Assembly (NCBI RefSeq): GCF_913774235.1
Contig: NZ_CAJYDW010000017.1
Span: forward strand, 248,001 to 312,000
Direction: 5' to 3'
DNA length: 64,000 bases
DNA from: an uncultured Pseudomonas sp.
Lineage (GTDB): Bacteria > Pseudomonadota > Gammaproteobacteria > Pseudomonadales > Pseudomonadaceae
Positions 1-12,638 of this stretch are shown here, piece after piece (position 1 is the first letter of the stretch; the number at the start of each line of letters is the position of its first letter). The position numbers and the translations under genes are program-made. The notes beneath the pieces are model-generated. The model saw nothing but the letters and a program-made list of their open reading frames with translations, had not been told where the DNA came from and did no database searches.

Positions 1-3000
1 CTGGCGGAGACGAAGAATTCGCGGCCTTCGAGGATGAAGGGGTCGGACAGCTGGGCGAGGATCTGCTCACCGACGCGGATCGCCTGGGCGAGGGCGGTTT
101 CGCGGCTTTCCAGGCCGTACAGCAGCAGGGTGAATTCGTCGCCCCCCATGCGCGCCACGCTGTCCTCGGTGCCAACGCAGGCGGTCAGGCGCACGGCCAC
201 TTCCTTGAGCAGGCGGTCGCCGGCGGCGTGGCCGAGGGAGTCGTTGATCGGCTTGAAACGGTCGAGGTCGAGGAACATCAGCACCACCCAGCTGCCGTTG
301 TGGCGGCTCTGCTGCAGGGCGTTGTGCAGGCGATCCTGGAACAGGGTGCGGTTGGGCAGCAGGGTCAGGGCGTCGTAGTAGGCCAGGCGGTGGATGCGCC
401 GCTCGCTGGCCTTGCGCTCGCTGATGTCGACGAAGAAGCAGACGTAGCTCATCAGGTCGCCGTCATCGTCGCGGATGGCGGTGATGCCGACCCAGGAGGG
501 ATAGGGCTCGTTGTCGTGGCGGCGCTGCCAGAGTTCGCCTTCCCAGCTTTCCTCGGTACGCAGCTGCTGCATCACGTGCTGCAGCTGGTTGGCTTCCTGT
601 TTGTCGGCACAGAGCATCATCGGCTGCTGGTCGAGGACCTGCTCGGGGGTGAAGCCGGTGATGCGGGTGAAGGTGCGGTTGACGCGGACGATGTAGCCGG
701 CCGGGTCGGTGACCAGGATGGCACCGGCGGAGTGATCGAACACCGTCGCCGCCATGCGCATGTCCTTGTCGGTGCGGCGCTGGGCGGAGATGTCGCGGCA
801 GACGCCGAGCAGGCCGGCGAAGCGTTCGTGGTCGTCCCACAGCGGCTTGAGGCGCAGCTCGATCTGCAGGGTGTGGCCGGCGGCGTGCAGGCAGTCGAGC
901 ACCTGGGGAGCGAAGCGTTCCTGGCGCAGGACGGAGAGTGCGCGCGGGTCGTCGAGGCTGCGCATCAGGTGTTGCAGGGTACGGCGGAACTCCTGCAACT
1001 GGCGCGTGTGGACCACCAGGTCAGTCAGGCGCCGTTGCTGCAGTTCGGCGATAGTATAGCCCAGCAGCTCCTCCACCGAGGGGCTGATGTAGCTGAGCAC
1101 CAACTGGGCGTCGGTGGTGAAGATGACGTCGCTGATGCTTTCCGCCAACTGCCGATAGCGGTTTTCGCTGCCGCGCAGACGATCACTGGCGCGCACCATG
1201 TCGGTGACATCCAGGGCCAGGCCGACCACGCTGGCGGCGGTGCCGTCCGGACGGCTGGCGAGGCGCTGCTCGCGCACGTCGAACCAGCGCCAGCCACCGT
1301 TGCGGTGCTGCCAGCGCAACAGGCTGCTGCTGGGCTGATCGGAGAGCGTCGGTCGCATGCTCACCACCCGGGCGTGCAGCTCGGCGTCGTCCGGGTGCAG
1401 GCGCTCGCGCCCGAGGCTGGTGAGGACCCCGGGTGCATAGCCGAGCTTGAGCGCCAGCGGATGGCTCTCGTAGGTCAGCTCGCCACTGGCCACGTCGTAG
1501 GTGTAGAGGGTGTCGGGGATGGCGCTGATCAGATTGGACCAGAAGGCATCACGCTCGAGCAGACGCAGCTCGCTGAGCTTGCGCTGGGTGATGTCGTTGA
1601 GACTGAGCAGGGTGGCATCGAGGTGCTGCGGGTCGGCCGGCAGGTGCATGCTCAGCCAGAGGTGGCGCTCGCCCGCGCCGCTTTCGATGCAGGTTTCCAG
1701 CTCCAGCACCTGCTGCCCGGAAAGCAGGCCGGCCAGCAGGCGGTATCTCTTGCCACCGGGTTGCACGCGGGAGTACCCCACCAGCCGCTCCCAGGCCTGG
1801 TCCAGCCGGTCGATACCGAGCATCTCCAGCGCCCGCTGGTTGATCTCGGTGATGCGGACCCTCCGGCCAAGGGACTCGAAGGTTTCGGGCTGGTTGGTGA
1901 GCAGCTCGGTGAGCTGTTCCGGCGTCTCGATGCCGAGCGTCTGCAGTGCCGGGTAGAGACCGCTCAGGTCGACCACGCAGATGCCGGTGTGGACGCCGTT
2001 GAAGATGTTCTCGTAGCGCTGGCGAGTGGTCTGGATGGTATCCAGGTTGCGCTGCTGCTCGGTGACGTCGCGCAGTACCCAGACGAAGCCGTCCTGCACC
2101 TGGGTGCGATCGCGCAGCACGCGCGCGCTCGGCTGGCTGTCGGCCAGGGCGTGGCAGCTGACGGAGAAGCGCCGGGGCTGCTCGTCCACCCAGAGGGTGA
2201 CCAGGGGCTGACCGCCGGCTTCGGCGTGCGCCGGGGCGACCAGCTGCGGCAGCAGACTGGCCAGGTAGTACTGGGAAGCCTCGCTGGGGGCGATGCCGAG
2301 CACGCGTCCGGCGGTGGCATTGACATAGACCAGGCGGCCATCGGCCTGGGTCATGCAGACGAATTCCTCGATGCCGTTCAGCGCCGTGCCGGCCAGCCGC
2401 AGGCTGCGCCGCGAGGCCTGGGTTAGCGCCCGCAAACCCTGGTCTTCGCGCAGCAGCAGGTGCAGCAGCACGCCGGTCACCAGGCCGAAGAAGGTGAACA
2501 GCGCCAGGCGTCCGAGGGACTCCTGCAGGTGCAGCCCCGGTCCACCGGTAGCCGAGTAGGCGGCGACCACCTGCCAGTCACTGTGCGCCAGCGGTTGGCG
2601 GACGACATTCTCGGTCGCCGTGTTCTGCGGCTGGGTCGAGAAGAGCGTGACGCCCTGGTTGATATCCTCCAGACGCCAGTCGAGGCCTTCCGTCATCCGC
2701 GTCTGTCGCCAGAGTACCTCGCTCAGCGGGGCGCCGTTCAGCACCCACCAACCGCGCTGCTGGTCCGGATCGCCCGCGATGACCAGGTAGAGCGGCGCTT
2801 TGGCCGCGGGGTTGAAGTCGTAGAGGAAGTCCGCCTGCAGGAAATCCGCATGGTTGGTGCGTTTGAGCAACTGCTGAAGGAAGGCGGCGTCCGGCGCCTC
2901 GGCCAGGCGCGCGGCGCGTAGCGTGGCGTTGGCCGGCAACCAGCGCACCTGCTCCAGGCCGGGAAAGAAATCGTCGAGGCTGAGCCGCTGGTTGGGCGTC

Positions 3001-3272
3001 AGCGGCAGGTTGGGGTCGTCGGCTCCGCGCAGCGTACTGCGCACGGCCTGCGCCTTGAGTGCCAGGCTGAAGTCGAGCGTGTTGGCCAGTTGCCGGGTCA
3101 GACTCTCCAGTTGTTCGTGGCGCAGCGCCGAGCGCTCGGCGACGCCATTGAGCGCTTGCCAGAACATCATCGCCAGCATCACCACCAGCGACAGGACCAG
3201 CAGGGCGCAAGTCAGGCGGCGCGGCGACGGGGCGATTGGCTCTTCCGGCAAGGTGGAGGGCGGAGTGTTCAC
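1..3272 (-). CDS. Multi-PAS sensor diguanylate cyclase (GGDEF), 3' end beyond window
   Basis: This is a membrane-anchored c-di-GMP signalling protein that reads leftwards and is cut by the window edge. The reverse strand gives an N-terminal membrane helix (RLTCALLVLSLVVMLAMMFW), a periplasmic-type region of about 200 residues, a second helix, then five PAS-like blocks in series. A GGDEF domain follows, with an intact MGGDEF active site at 132-149. The usual RxxD inhibitory site five residues upstream reads GTED, so product inhibition is probably lost. The reading frame is still open at base 1, so the domain end and a possible EAL domain lie outside. I chose GTG at 3272 because AGGAAA lies 10 bases upstream; ATG at 3305 is the alternative. 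The ligand is unknown. Confidence 0.85.
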   Translation of the reverse strand, partial: MNTPPSTLPEEPIAPSPRRLTCALLVLSLVVMLAMMFWQALNGVAERSALRHEQLESLTRQLANTLDFSLALKAQAVRSTLRGADDPNLPLTPNQRLSLDDFFPGLEQVRWLPANATLRAARLAEAPDAAFLQQLLKRTNHADFLQADFLYDFNPAAKAPLYLVIAGDPDQQRGWWVLNGAPLSEVLWRQTRMTEGLDWRLEDINQGVTLFSTQPQNTATENVVRQPLAHSDWQVVAAYSATGGPGLHLQESLGRLALFTFFGLVTGVLLHLLLREDQGLRALTQASRRSLRLAGTALNGIEEFVCMTQADGRLVYVNATAGRVLGIAPSEASQYYLASLLPQLVAPAHAEAGGQPLVTLWVDEQPRRFSVSCHALADSQPSARVLRDRTQVQDGFVWVLRDVTEQQRNLDTIQTTRQRYENIFNGVHTGICVVDLSGLYPALQTLGIETPEQLTELLTNQPETFESLGRRVRITEINQRALEMLGIDRLDQAWERLVGYSRVQPGGKRYRLLAGLLSGQQVLELETCIESGAGERHLWLSMHLPADPQHLDATLLSLNDITQRKLSELRLLERDAFWSNLISAIPDTLYTYDVASGELTYESHPLALKLGYAPGVLTSLGRERLHPDDAELHARVVSMRPTLSDQPSSSLLRWQHRNGGWRWFDVREQRLASRPDGTAASVVGLALDVTDMVRASDRLRGSENRYRQLAESISDVIFTTDAQLVLSYISPSVEELLGYTIAELQQRRLTDLVVHTRQLQEFRRTLQHLMRSLDDPRALSVLRQERFAPQVLDCLHAAGHTLQIELRLKPLWDDHERFAGLLGVCRDISAQRRTDKDMRMAATVFDHSAGAILVTDPAGYIVRVNRTFTRITGFTPEQVLDQQPMMLCADKQEANQLQHVMQQLRTEESWEGELWQRRHDNEPYPSWVGITAIRDDDGDLMSYVCFFVDISERKASERRIHRLAYYDALTLLPNRTLFQDRLHNALQQSRHNGSWVVLMFLDLDRFKPINDSLGHAAGDRLLKEVAVRLTACVGTEDSVARMGGDEFTLLLYGLESRETALAQAIRVGEQILAQLSDPFILEGREFFVSA

Positions 3273-3483
3273 GGCAGACTGCTTTCCTGCGGGAGCGTGG
3301 GCCATACGACTGCGCCCGATTCCGCGGGGCAGAGCTGGCCTATGATAATGTGGCAAGAGGTGCGCCCGCCTGCTTTTTCCGCGCCTTCACCACGGGTGCT
3401 TTCGTCGCCCGGGGTTTCGACAGCGTTCGCCGCTGACGCCATACTGTGTCCCCTGTTTTTCATTCCGCTCCCAAGGTCCAACC

Positions 3484-5148
<1,665 letters not shown>

Positions 5149-5161
5149 GCGCCAGGCCCAA

Positions 5162-5195
5162 CGCCGGTGGGGAAACCCGCCGGCGTATTCTTTTG
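5162..5195 (+). terminator. Rho-independent terminator of ettA
   Basis: A 10-bp stem (CGCCGGTGGG paired with CCCGCCGGCG, one G-T wobble) closes a GAAA tetraloop and is followed by TATTCTTTT. It starts 13 bases after the ettA stop codon. Confidence 0.87.
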
Positions 5196-5200
5196 TCTCA

Positions 5201-5224
5201 CGTTATATACTTGATGCTATAACG
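5201..5224. promoter_or_regulatory. ModE-box-like inverted repeat in a convergent intergenic region
   Basis: CGTTATA and TATAACG form a perfect 7-bp inverted repeat separated by 10 bases. This matches the CGTTATAT...ATATAACG style of known ModE operators. It lies between the 3' ends of ettA and the Mop gene, not in front of any recognised start codon, so its target is unclear. No T-run follows it in either direction, so it is a poor terminator. Calling it a ModE site is inference from consensus memory and from modE lying 550 bases away. Confidence 0.5.
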
Positions 5225-5248
5225 GTGCTTTGACGTAGCGGACCCGCA

Positions 5249-5677
5249 TCAGGCCGGGACGCCGAGGATGACATGAGACGCCTTGAACACCGCCGTGGCT
5301 GCGACACCCGGAGCCAGTTGCAGCTCCTGCACCGCCTCGCGGGTGACCATGGCGACCACGCGGTTGCCGCCGGGCAGGGCGATGACGATCTCGGCATTGA
5401 CCACGCCGTCACCGACGCTTTCCACCTGGCCGGCCAGGCAGTTGCGCGCCGACAGGCGCAGACCGCTGCTGTCGGTCATCACCATCACCCAGGGCGCCTT
5501 GACCAGGGCGACGGCCGGTTTGCCCGGCGCCAGGCCCAGGCTGGCGATGCTGTCCAGGGTGACCACCGCCACCAGCTCGCTACCGCCTGGCAGCGCGAGG
5601 GTCACCTCGGCATTCACCGCGCCTTCGCGCACCTGGCTGACGGTTCCCTGGAAGACATTGCGGGCACTGACCTTCAT
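5249..5677 (-). CDS. Tandem Mop/TOBE molybdate-binding protein
   Basis: A small cytoplasmic molybdate-binding (molbindin-type) protein of 142 residues, made of two tandem Mop domains. The repeats begin with SARN (residues 4-7 and about 76-79), and each contains the ALPGG motif and an LAPG turn before an AxxKA strand. These are hallmarks of TOBE/Mop folds, which store or buffer molybdate and tungstate. It is transcribed divergently from modE-modABC across a 95-bp shared promoter region, so it very probably belongs to the same molybdate regulon. Specificity for molybdate over tungstate cannot be read from the sequence. Confidence 0.9.
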   Translation of the reverse strand: MKVSARNVFQGTVSQVREGAVNAEVTLALPGGSELVAVVTLDSIASLGLAPGKPAVALVKAPWVMVMTDSSGLRLSARNCLAGQVESVGDGVVNAEIVIALPGGNRVVAMVTREAVQELQLAPGVAATAVFKASHVILGVPA

Positions 5678-5734
5678 GGGATGTCGCTCCTGAGCGTGGG
5701 GGAAGAGGCAAGGGGCGCCACTCTAGGTCGGAGC

Positions 5735-5750
5735 GTTGTAGTCATACAAC
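5735..5750. promoter_or_regulatory. Candidate ModE operator in the mop/modE divergent promoter
   Basis: GTTGTA-GTCA-TACAAC is a perfect 6-bp inverted repeat within the context CGTTGTA...TACAACCC. It sits 23 bases before the modE start and 58 bases before the mop start, so one bound ModE dimer could control both. The half-site differs from the classic GTTATA by one base. The assignment is inference from position and symmetry. Confidence 0.5.
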
Positions 5751-5772
5751 CCGAACGCCAGGAGTGCCCGGC

Positions 5773-7361
<1,589 letters not shown>

Positions 7362-7365
7362 CACC

Positions 7366-8043
7366 ATGAGTCTGAGCGCAGCGGACTGGGCGGCGATTCG
7401 CCTGACCCTGGAACTGGCCAGCGTGACCACCCTGCTGCTCTTGCTGCTGGGCACGCCCCTCGCCTGGTGGCTGGCGCGCACCCGCTCCTGGCTAAAGGGA
7501 CCCGTCGGCGCCCTGGTGGCCTTGCCGCTGGTGCTGCCACCGACGGTGATCGGCTTCTACCTGCTGCTTGCGATGGGGCCGGAGGGTTGGGTGGGGCAGG
7601 CGACCTCCGCCCTCGGGCTGGGGCGGCTGCCCTTCACCTTCGCTGGGCTGGTGGTGGGTTCGCTGTGCTATTCGCTGCCCTTCGTGGTGCAGCCGCTGCA
7701 GAATGCCTTCGAGGCCATCGGCCCACGGCCGCTGGAAGCGGCGGCCACCCTCAGAGCCGGCCCCCTGGATACCTTCTTCCATGTGGTGCTGCCGCTGGCG
7801 CGCCCCGGCTTCGTCACCGCCGCCATCCTCGGCTTCGCCCATACCGTGGGCGAATTCGGCGTGGTGCTGATGATCGGTGGCAACGTGCCCGGCCGCACCC
7901 AGGTGGTCTCCATCCAGATCTTCAATCATGTGGAAGCCATGGAATATCCCCAGGCGCATCTCCTGGCCGGGGGCATGCTGGCCTTCTCCTTCGTCATCCT
8001 CCTGCTGCTCTATGGGCGCCGCGGGCGGTCGGCCTGGACATGA
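7366..8043 (+). CDS. modB: Molybdate ABC transporter permease ModB
   Basis: ModB is the inner-membrane channel of the molybdate importer. It has 225 residues with about five or six hydrophobic helices. The permease EAA loop reads [25 protein letters not shown] (about residues 125-149), and the [19 protein letters not shown] segment is typical of ModB. It starts four bases after modA stops, and its stop codon overlaps the modC start (ATGA), which indicates translational coupling. Confidence 0.96.
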   Translation: MSLSAADWAAIRLTLELASVTTLLLLLLGTPLAWWLARTRSWLKGPVGALVALPLVLPPTVIGFYLLLAMGPEGWVGQATSALGLGRLPFTFAGLVVGSLCYSLPFVVQPLQNAFEAIGPRPLEAAATLRAGPLDTFFHVVLPLARPGFVTAAILGFAHTVGEFGVVLMIGGNVPGRTQVVSIQIFNHVEAMEYPQAHLLAGGMLAFSFVILLLLYGRRGRSAWT

Positions 8044-9116
8044 GTCTCGCCGCGCGCTTCGAACTGAGCCATGCCGACTTCCTGCTGGACGTGGACCTCG
8101 CCCTGCCCGGCAGTGGCGTTACCGCGCTGTTCGGCCCTTCGGGCTCGGGCAAGACCAGCTGCCTGAGGTGCGTAGCCGGGCTGGAGCCTGAGGTCCGCGG
8201 CCGGTTGGTGGTGGCGGGAGAGACCTGGCAGGACAGCGACCGTGGCCTGTTCCTGCCGCCGCACCAGCGCGCCCTGGGCTACGTCTTCCAGGACGCCAAT
8301 CTGTTCGAGCACCTGGACGTGCGGCGCAACCTGCTGTTCGGCTGGCAGCGGGTGGCCCCGGCCGAGCGACGGCTGCAGCTGGAGCAGGTCGTCGAGTTGC
8401 TGGGCATCGAAGGGCTGCTCGCGCGGATGCCGGCCCGCCTCTCCGGCGGCGAACGCCAGCGGGTCGGCATTGCCCGCGCGCTGCTGACCAGTCCGCGCCT
8501 CCTGCTGATGGACGAACCCCTGGCGGCGCTGGACGCCGAGCGCAAGGCCGAGATCCTGCCCTATCTGGAGCGCCTGACCCTAGAGCTGGCGCTACCGATC
8601 CTCTACGTCAGCCATGCTCCCGATGAGGTGGCGCGGCTGGCCGATCACCTGGTGCTGCTGGAGCAGGGGCGGGTATTGGCCAGCGGGCCGACCACCGAGG
8701 TGCTGGCGCGCCTCGACCTGCCCATCGCCCTGGCCGACGACGCCGGGGTGGTGCTGGAAGGAAGGGTGCTGGGTCATGACCCGGACTACGGCCTGCTCGG
8801 TCTGGGCCTGGCCGGCGAGCAGCGGGTACTGCTGGCCCACGCCCCGTTGCCGCCTGGGCAGCCGCTGCGCATCAAGGTGCTGGCGCGGGACGTCAGCCTC
8901 AGTCTGGAACGCCAGCACAGCAGCATCCTCAACGTGCTGCCGGCCACCGTCGCCGAAATCGCCCCGACTCGCTCGCCGGCCCAGGTGCTGGTGCGCCTGG
9001 ACCTGGGCGGTAAGGCGCTGCTGGCGCGGATCACCCGCTATTCGCTGGAGCGGCTTGGACTGCAGCCGGGGAGTCGGGTGTGGGCGCAGTTGAAGTCGGT
9101 AGCGGTATTAGCCTGA
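8040..9116 (+). CDS. modC: Molybdate ABC transporter ATP-binding protein ModC
   Basis: ModC is the ATPase of the molybdate importer. The 358 residues contain Walker [10 protein letters not shown] (about residues 32-40), the signature [16 protein letters not shown], Walker [13 protein letters not shown] and the H-loop SHAPDE. A C-terminal TOBE/Mop domain (from about residue 290, [14 protein letters not shown]) can bind molybdate and trans-inhibit transport. The start ATG overlaps the modB stop by four bases. Its 3' end overlaps the convergent LysR gene by nine bases. Confidence 0.96.
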   Translation: MSLAARFELSHADFLLDVDLALPGSGVTALFGPSGSGKTSCLRCVAGLEPEVRGRLVVAGETWQDSDRGLFLPPHQRALGYVFQDANLFEHLDVRRNLLFGWQRVAPAERRLQLEQVVELLGIEGLLARMPARLSGGERQRVGIARALLTSPRLLLMDEPLAALDAERKAEILPYLERLTLELALPILYVSHAPDEVARLADHLVLLEQGRVLASGPTTEVLARLDLPIALADDAGVVLEGRVLGHDPDYGLLGLGLAGEQRVLLAHAPLPPGQPLRIKVLARDVSLSLERQHSSILNVLPATVAEIAPTRSPAQVLVRLDLGGKALLARITRYSLERLGLQPGSRVWAQLKSVAVLA

Positions 9117-10034
9117 ATCGGGGGCTGGCCTGAGCCGCTCCAGCAGAAAATCCACCAATACCCGCACCGCCGCCGGCAACTGGCGATCCGGCGGATAGAG
9201 CAGCCAGGCGGTGCCCTGGTAGGGGCCGAGGTATTGCCAGTCGGGCAGCACCCGCAGCAGGCTGCCGTCGGCCAGACCGGCGTCGGCGGCGAAGGCCGGC
9301 AGGCAGGCGATGCCGAGGTCGGCGAGGGTGGCTTCCAGACGCACGCCGCTGTGGTTGCAGGCCAGGCGGCCGCGCACCGTCACGCTTTCCACCCGGTCGC
9401 CGCGGCGCAGTTGCCAGCGCTGGTCGCCCGGGCTTTCGCCGAGGTAGAGGCAGTCGTGCTCGGCCAGCGCCTGGGGCTGCTGGGGTGTACCGCGGCGCTG
9501 GAGATAGGCGGGACTGGCGCAGAGCACGAAATCCATCTGGCGCAACGGCCGCGCGACGAAGCCGGCGGGCGGCTGCTCGGTGATGCGCACCAGCAGGTCC
9601 TGGTCATCGGCGATGGGGTCCAGGGGGCGATCGTCCAGGCGCAGTTGCAGGTCCACCTCGGGATAGCGCTGGAAGAACTCCGGCAGCAGCGGGGCGATCA
9701 AGCGGTAGCCGACCGCCTTGGGTACGGCGAGACGTACCTGGCCGCGGGGTTCCTCGCGGTGTTGCTGGCCGCTGTCCAGGGCGCCGCCGGCGGCGGCCAG
9801 CAGTCGCTGGCAATGCTCGAGCACTTCGCGCCCGGCGTCGCTCAGGCGCAACTGGCGGGTGGTGCGTTGCAGCAGGCGTACGCCCAGCTCCCGTTCCAGG
9901 CGGGCGACCTGGCGGCTGACCGCCGAGGGCGTGGCGTCCAGCAAGCGGGCGGCGGCGGTGAAGCTGCCGGTCTCCACTACCTTGGCGAAGGCGACCATAC
10001 AGGGCAGCAGGGGGAGGGCGCGCAGGAGGTCCAT
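9108..10034 (-). CDS. LysR-family transcriptional regulator
   Basis: A LysR-type activator/repressor. The N-terminal helix-turn-helix reads [32 protein letters not shown], followed by an effector-binding domain of about 200 residues. The open frame extends upstream to 10145. I placed the start at ATG 10034 (308 aa), which gives the usual LysR N-terminus; ATG 10076, preceded by GAGGGA, is a real alternative. It is divergent from the EamA exporter at 10174, the normal arrangement for a regulator and its target. An inverted GCACG/CGTGC pair (10103-10107 and 10121-10125) lies between them. The effector is unknown. Confidence 0.88.
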   Translation of the reverse strand: MDLLRALPLLPCMVAFAKVVETGSFTAAARLLDATPSAVSRQVARLERELGVRLLQRTTRQLRLSDAGREVLEHCQRLLAAAGGALDSGQQHREEPRGQVRLAVPKAVGYRLIAPLLPEFFQRYPEVDLQLRLDDRPLDPIADDQDLLVRITEQPPAGFVARPLRQMDFVLCASPAYLQRRGTPQQPQALAEHDCLYLGESPGDQRWQLRRGDRVESVTVRGRLACNHSGVRLEATLADLGIACLPAFAADAGLADGSLLRVLPDWQYLGPYQGTAWLLYPPDRQLPAAVRVLVDFLLERLRPAPDSG

Positions 10035-10173
10035 GCCGATGTTCGCCGGAAGCAATAGGGCTGAAAAGGCTGCCATTGCTTCCCTCGCGGAACAAGAGCT
10101 ATGCACGCTGATGGGCTTATCGTGCTTACCTCGGGGCGGGCACACTGGCGGCCTGATTCAGGGAGAAGCTGTC

Positions 10174-11061
10174 ATGTCGCAACGCTCCACCTTCGGCCTG
10201 GCCGAAGGCCTGCTGCTCGCCACCGCTCTGGTGTGGGGCACCAGCTATGCCGTGGTCAAGGACGCCGTGGTGCTCTATCCGGTACTGGGTTATCTGGCAC
10301 TGCGCTTCTGTGTCACCGCGCTGCTGCTGGCCCCCACGCTGCGTGGCGACGGCCGCCGCGCCTGGCGCCCTGGCGTACCGACCGGCCTGCTGCTACTGGC
10401 GATCTTTCTCGCCGAGACCTATGGCGTGGCCCTGACCACCGCCAGCAACGCCGCCTTTCTCATCAGCCTTTGCGTGGCCCTGACGCCCTTCGCCGAATGG
10501 TGGCTGCTCGGCCAACGACCGGAGGCCCGTGCCCTGGGCGCCGCAGCCCTGGCGGTGGTGGGCGCTGGTCTGCTGACCCGTGGCGTGACCCTGAGCTTCA
10601 ACCTGGGCGACGGCCTGATCCTGCTGGCGGCGGTGCTGCGGGCGGTCAATGTCTGCGTGGTACGCCAGCGTCTGCAGCGGGCCAGCGCTCCGGTCCCGGC
10701 CCTGGCGCTGACCGCGGTCCAGACCGGGGTGGTGGGCCTGGCCTGTCTGCTGCTCTTCGCCCTGGGCCCGGGCCTGGCACCGCTGCCCGTGCAACCGGGC
10801 TTCTGGCTCGCCACCGGCTACCTGGTGCTGTTTTGCACCCTGGGTGCCTTTCTCGCCCAGAACTATGCCCTGGGGCGGACCAGCGCGACCCGCGTGGCGC
10901 TGCTGATGGGCGCCGAGCCGCTGTTCGGGGCGCTGTTCGCCAGCTTCTGGCTGGACGAACGCCTGGGCCTCTGGGGCTGGCTGGGCGGACTGTTGATCGT
11001 CGTCGCCTCGCTGTGGGGGACGCTGCCGCGGCGGGTCGTCGCCCAGCCGGTATGTAGCTGA
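10174..11061 (+). CDS. EamA/DMT-family transporter
   Basis: An inner-membrane drug/metabolite-superfamily exporter of 295 residues with about ten hydrophobic segments arranged as two EamA repeats. The family-typical start ATALVWGTSYAVVKD and the second-repeat FLAQNYALGRTSATRVALLMGAEPLFGALFA are visible. Members export amino acids or other small metabolites; the substrate here is unknown. ATG 10174 follows AGGGAGA, whereas the longer open frame upstream is antisense to the LysR gene. Regulation by the divergent LysR protein is likely. Confidence 0.92.
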   Translation: MSQRSTFGLAEGLLLATALVWGTSYAVVKDAVVLYPVLGYLALRFCVTALLLAPTLRGDGRRAWRPGVPTGLLLLAIFLAETYGVALTTASNAAFLISLCVALTPFAEWWLLGQRPEARALGAAALAVVGAGLLTRGVTLSFNLGDGLILLAAVLRAVNVCVVRQRLQRASAPVPALALTAVQTGVVGLACLLLFALGPGLAPLPVQPGFWLATGYLVLFCTLGAFLAQNYALGRTSATRVALLMGAEPLFGALFASFWLDERLGLWGWLGGLLIVVASLWGTLPRRVVAQPVCS

Positions 11062-11101
11062 AAGGCTGGGGACGCTGACACCCTAGCCGCTTCGGCTGCC
11101 G

Positions 11102-12484
11102 TCAGAGGGCGGCGTCGTTGGCCTTGAATTCCGTGGTTCGACCGCTGATGGCGAGGAAGGCCAGCACGGCCAGGCCCAGCACCATCCAGCAACTGCCGCC
11201 GACCTTGGCGTAGAGGTCGGCGTTGTACAGCACATAGGCCAGGATGATGAAGCCGACCAGGGGGATCAGGCCGTGCAGCAGCGGCCGACCGGCGCCCCGG
11301 TGATGCCAGGCCACTGCCACATGCAGGAGCAGGAAGGCGGTCAGTGCACCGAAGTTGCACATGGAAGCGAGCAGGTTGATCTGGCCGACGAAGAACAGGC
11401 CCAGTACCAGGCTCAAGGCGGCCACCAGCAGGATGGCGCGCTGGGGCACCCGGGTGACCGGATGGATGTGGCGCAGGAACTGCGGCAGCTGGCGGTCACG
11501 GGCCATGGCGAACAGTAGGCGCGAGGTGGCGGCCTGGGCCACCAGGGCGTTGGCGATGGCGGCGCCGATGGCCACGGCGAGGGCGATCACCACCTGCAGC
11601 CAGGGACCGGCGATCAGCCGGCCGATCTCATAGAAGGCGTTGTTGGAGGCGTCGGCATCGGGGTACTGGATCAGGTTGGGCTGCAGCAGGGCAGCCAGCC
11701 AGGTCTGCACCATGAACAGCGCGGCCACTAGGGTCAGGGCCAGCAGGGTGGCGCGGCCCACCACGCGGCTGCCGCCGCGGGTTTCCTCGGAGAGGGTGGA
11801 GATGGCGTCGAAGCCGAGGAAGGACAGCACCGCCACCGACAGGGCGCTGAAGATCAGCGGCAGGGAGAATTCCTGGGGGTTGTACAGCGGCTTCATGCTC
11901 CACTCGGCGCCATTCACGCCGCGGCTGATGGCCAGGGACGCCAGCACCACGAACACCAGCAGCACTGCCAGCTGGCCATAGAGGAACAGCCGGTTGGCGC
12001 GGGCGGTGGTCTCGATGCCGCGCAGGTTGACCAGGGTATTGAGGCTGACGAAGAAAACGATCCACAGCGGCTGGGGAATCGCCGGGATGACGTTGGCCAT
12101 GGCGTTGGCGCCGATCACATAGAGCAGGGTGGGCACCAGCAGGTAGTCGAGCAGGATGGCCCAGCCGGCGAGAAAGCCCAGCGCCGGATGCAGGCCGCGA
12201 CCGACGTAGGCGTAGACCGAGCCGGCCACCGGGAAGGCGCGCGACATCTGTTGGTAGCTGACCGCGGTGAACAGCATGGCGACGAAGCCGATCAGGTAGG
12301 TGAGGGGCACCATGCCGTGGCTGGCGTCGAACACCCCGCCAAAGATGGAAAAGGGCGCGATGGGCACCATGAACACCAGGCCGTAGATGAGTAGGTCCTT
12401 GAGCCCGAGCTGGCGCTTGAGTTCCTGGGTGTAGCCGAAGCGGGCGAGGTCGGCGGCGTCGCCGGACGGAGCGTGCTGAGTCAT
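11102..12484 (-). CDS. APC-superfamily amino acid/polyamine permease
   Basis: An inner-membrane cation-coupled permease of 460 residues with about 12 hydrophobic segments. The N-terminal ELKRQLGLKDLLIYGLVFMVPIAPFSIFG and the GLHPALGFLAGWAILLDYLLVP region resemble APC transporters of the amine/putrescine importer kind, so an amino acid, polyamine or ethanolamine-like substrate is plausible. ATG 12484 has GAGG nine bases upstream; the in-frame ATG at 12493 has GAGG touching it and is less likely. It is divergent from a LuxR solo with a dyad between them, suggesting a regulator-target pair. Confidence 0.9.
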   Translation of the reverse strand: MTQHAPSGDAADLARFGYTQELKRQLGLKDLLIYGLVFMVPIAPFSIFGGVFDASHGMVPLTYLIGFVAMLFTAVSYQQMSRAFPVAGSVYAYVGRGLHPALGFLAGWAILLDYLLVPTLLYVIGANAMANVIPAIPQPLWIVFFVSLNTLVNLRGIETTARANRLFLYGQLAVLLVFVVLASLAISRGVNGAEWSMKPLYNPQEFSLPLIFSALSVAVLSFLGFDAISTLSEETRGGSRVVGRATLLALTLVAALFMVQTWLAALLQPNLIQYPDADASNNAFYEIGRLIAGPWLQVVIALAVAIGAAIANALVAQAATSRLLFAMARDRQLPQFLRHIHPVTRVPQRAILLVAALSLVLGLFFVGQINLLASMCNFGALTAFLLLHVAVAWHHRGAGRPLLHGLIPLVGFIILAYVLYNADLYAKVGGSCWMVLGLAVLAFLAISGRTTEFKANDAAL

Positions 12485-12528
12485 GGGGGGCATCCTCGAA
12501 GGGGCGGGGTAGGCTCGACTCTAGGCCA

Positions 12529-12545
12529 GGGGCCAGACAGGCCCC
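12529..12545. promoter_or_regulatory. GC-rich dyad between permease and LuxR solo genes
   Basis: GGGGCC-AGACA-GGCCCC is a perfect 6-bp inverted repeat located 44 bases upstream of the permease start and 93 bases upstream of the luxR start. Its size and symmetry would suit a LuxR-type dimer, but no consensus supports that directly. Confidence 0.35.
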
Positions 12546-12638
12546 ATCCGTAAAAGTGCTAGGTTTGCAGCGGCGCTCGGGCGACTGGCAGAGGCTTTGC
12601 TTTCTTTCTCCCATCGCGACCCCCGAGGGAGTTCCAAG

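Noticed and set aside
228..2426. 732-codon open frame on the + strand
   Set aside because: It is antisense to the PAS/GGDEF gene. Its Val/Ala/Gly/Gln/His-rich translation has no domain, and the opposite frame gives clear PAS and GGDEF motifs. High GC makes such long shadow frames common here.
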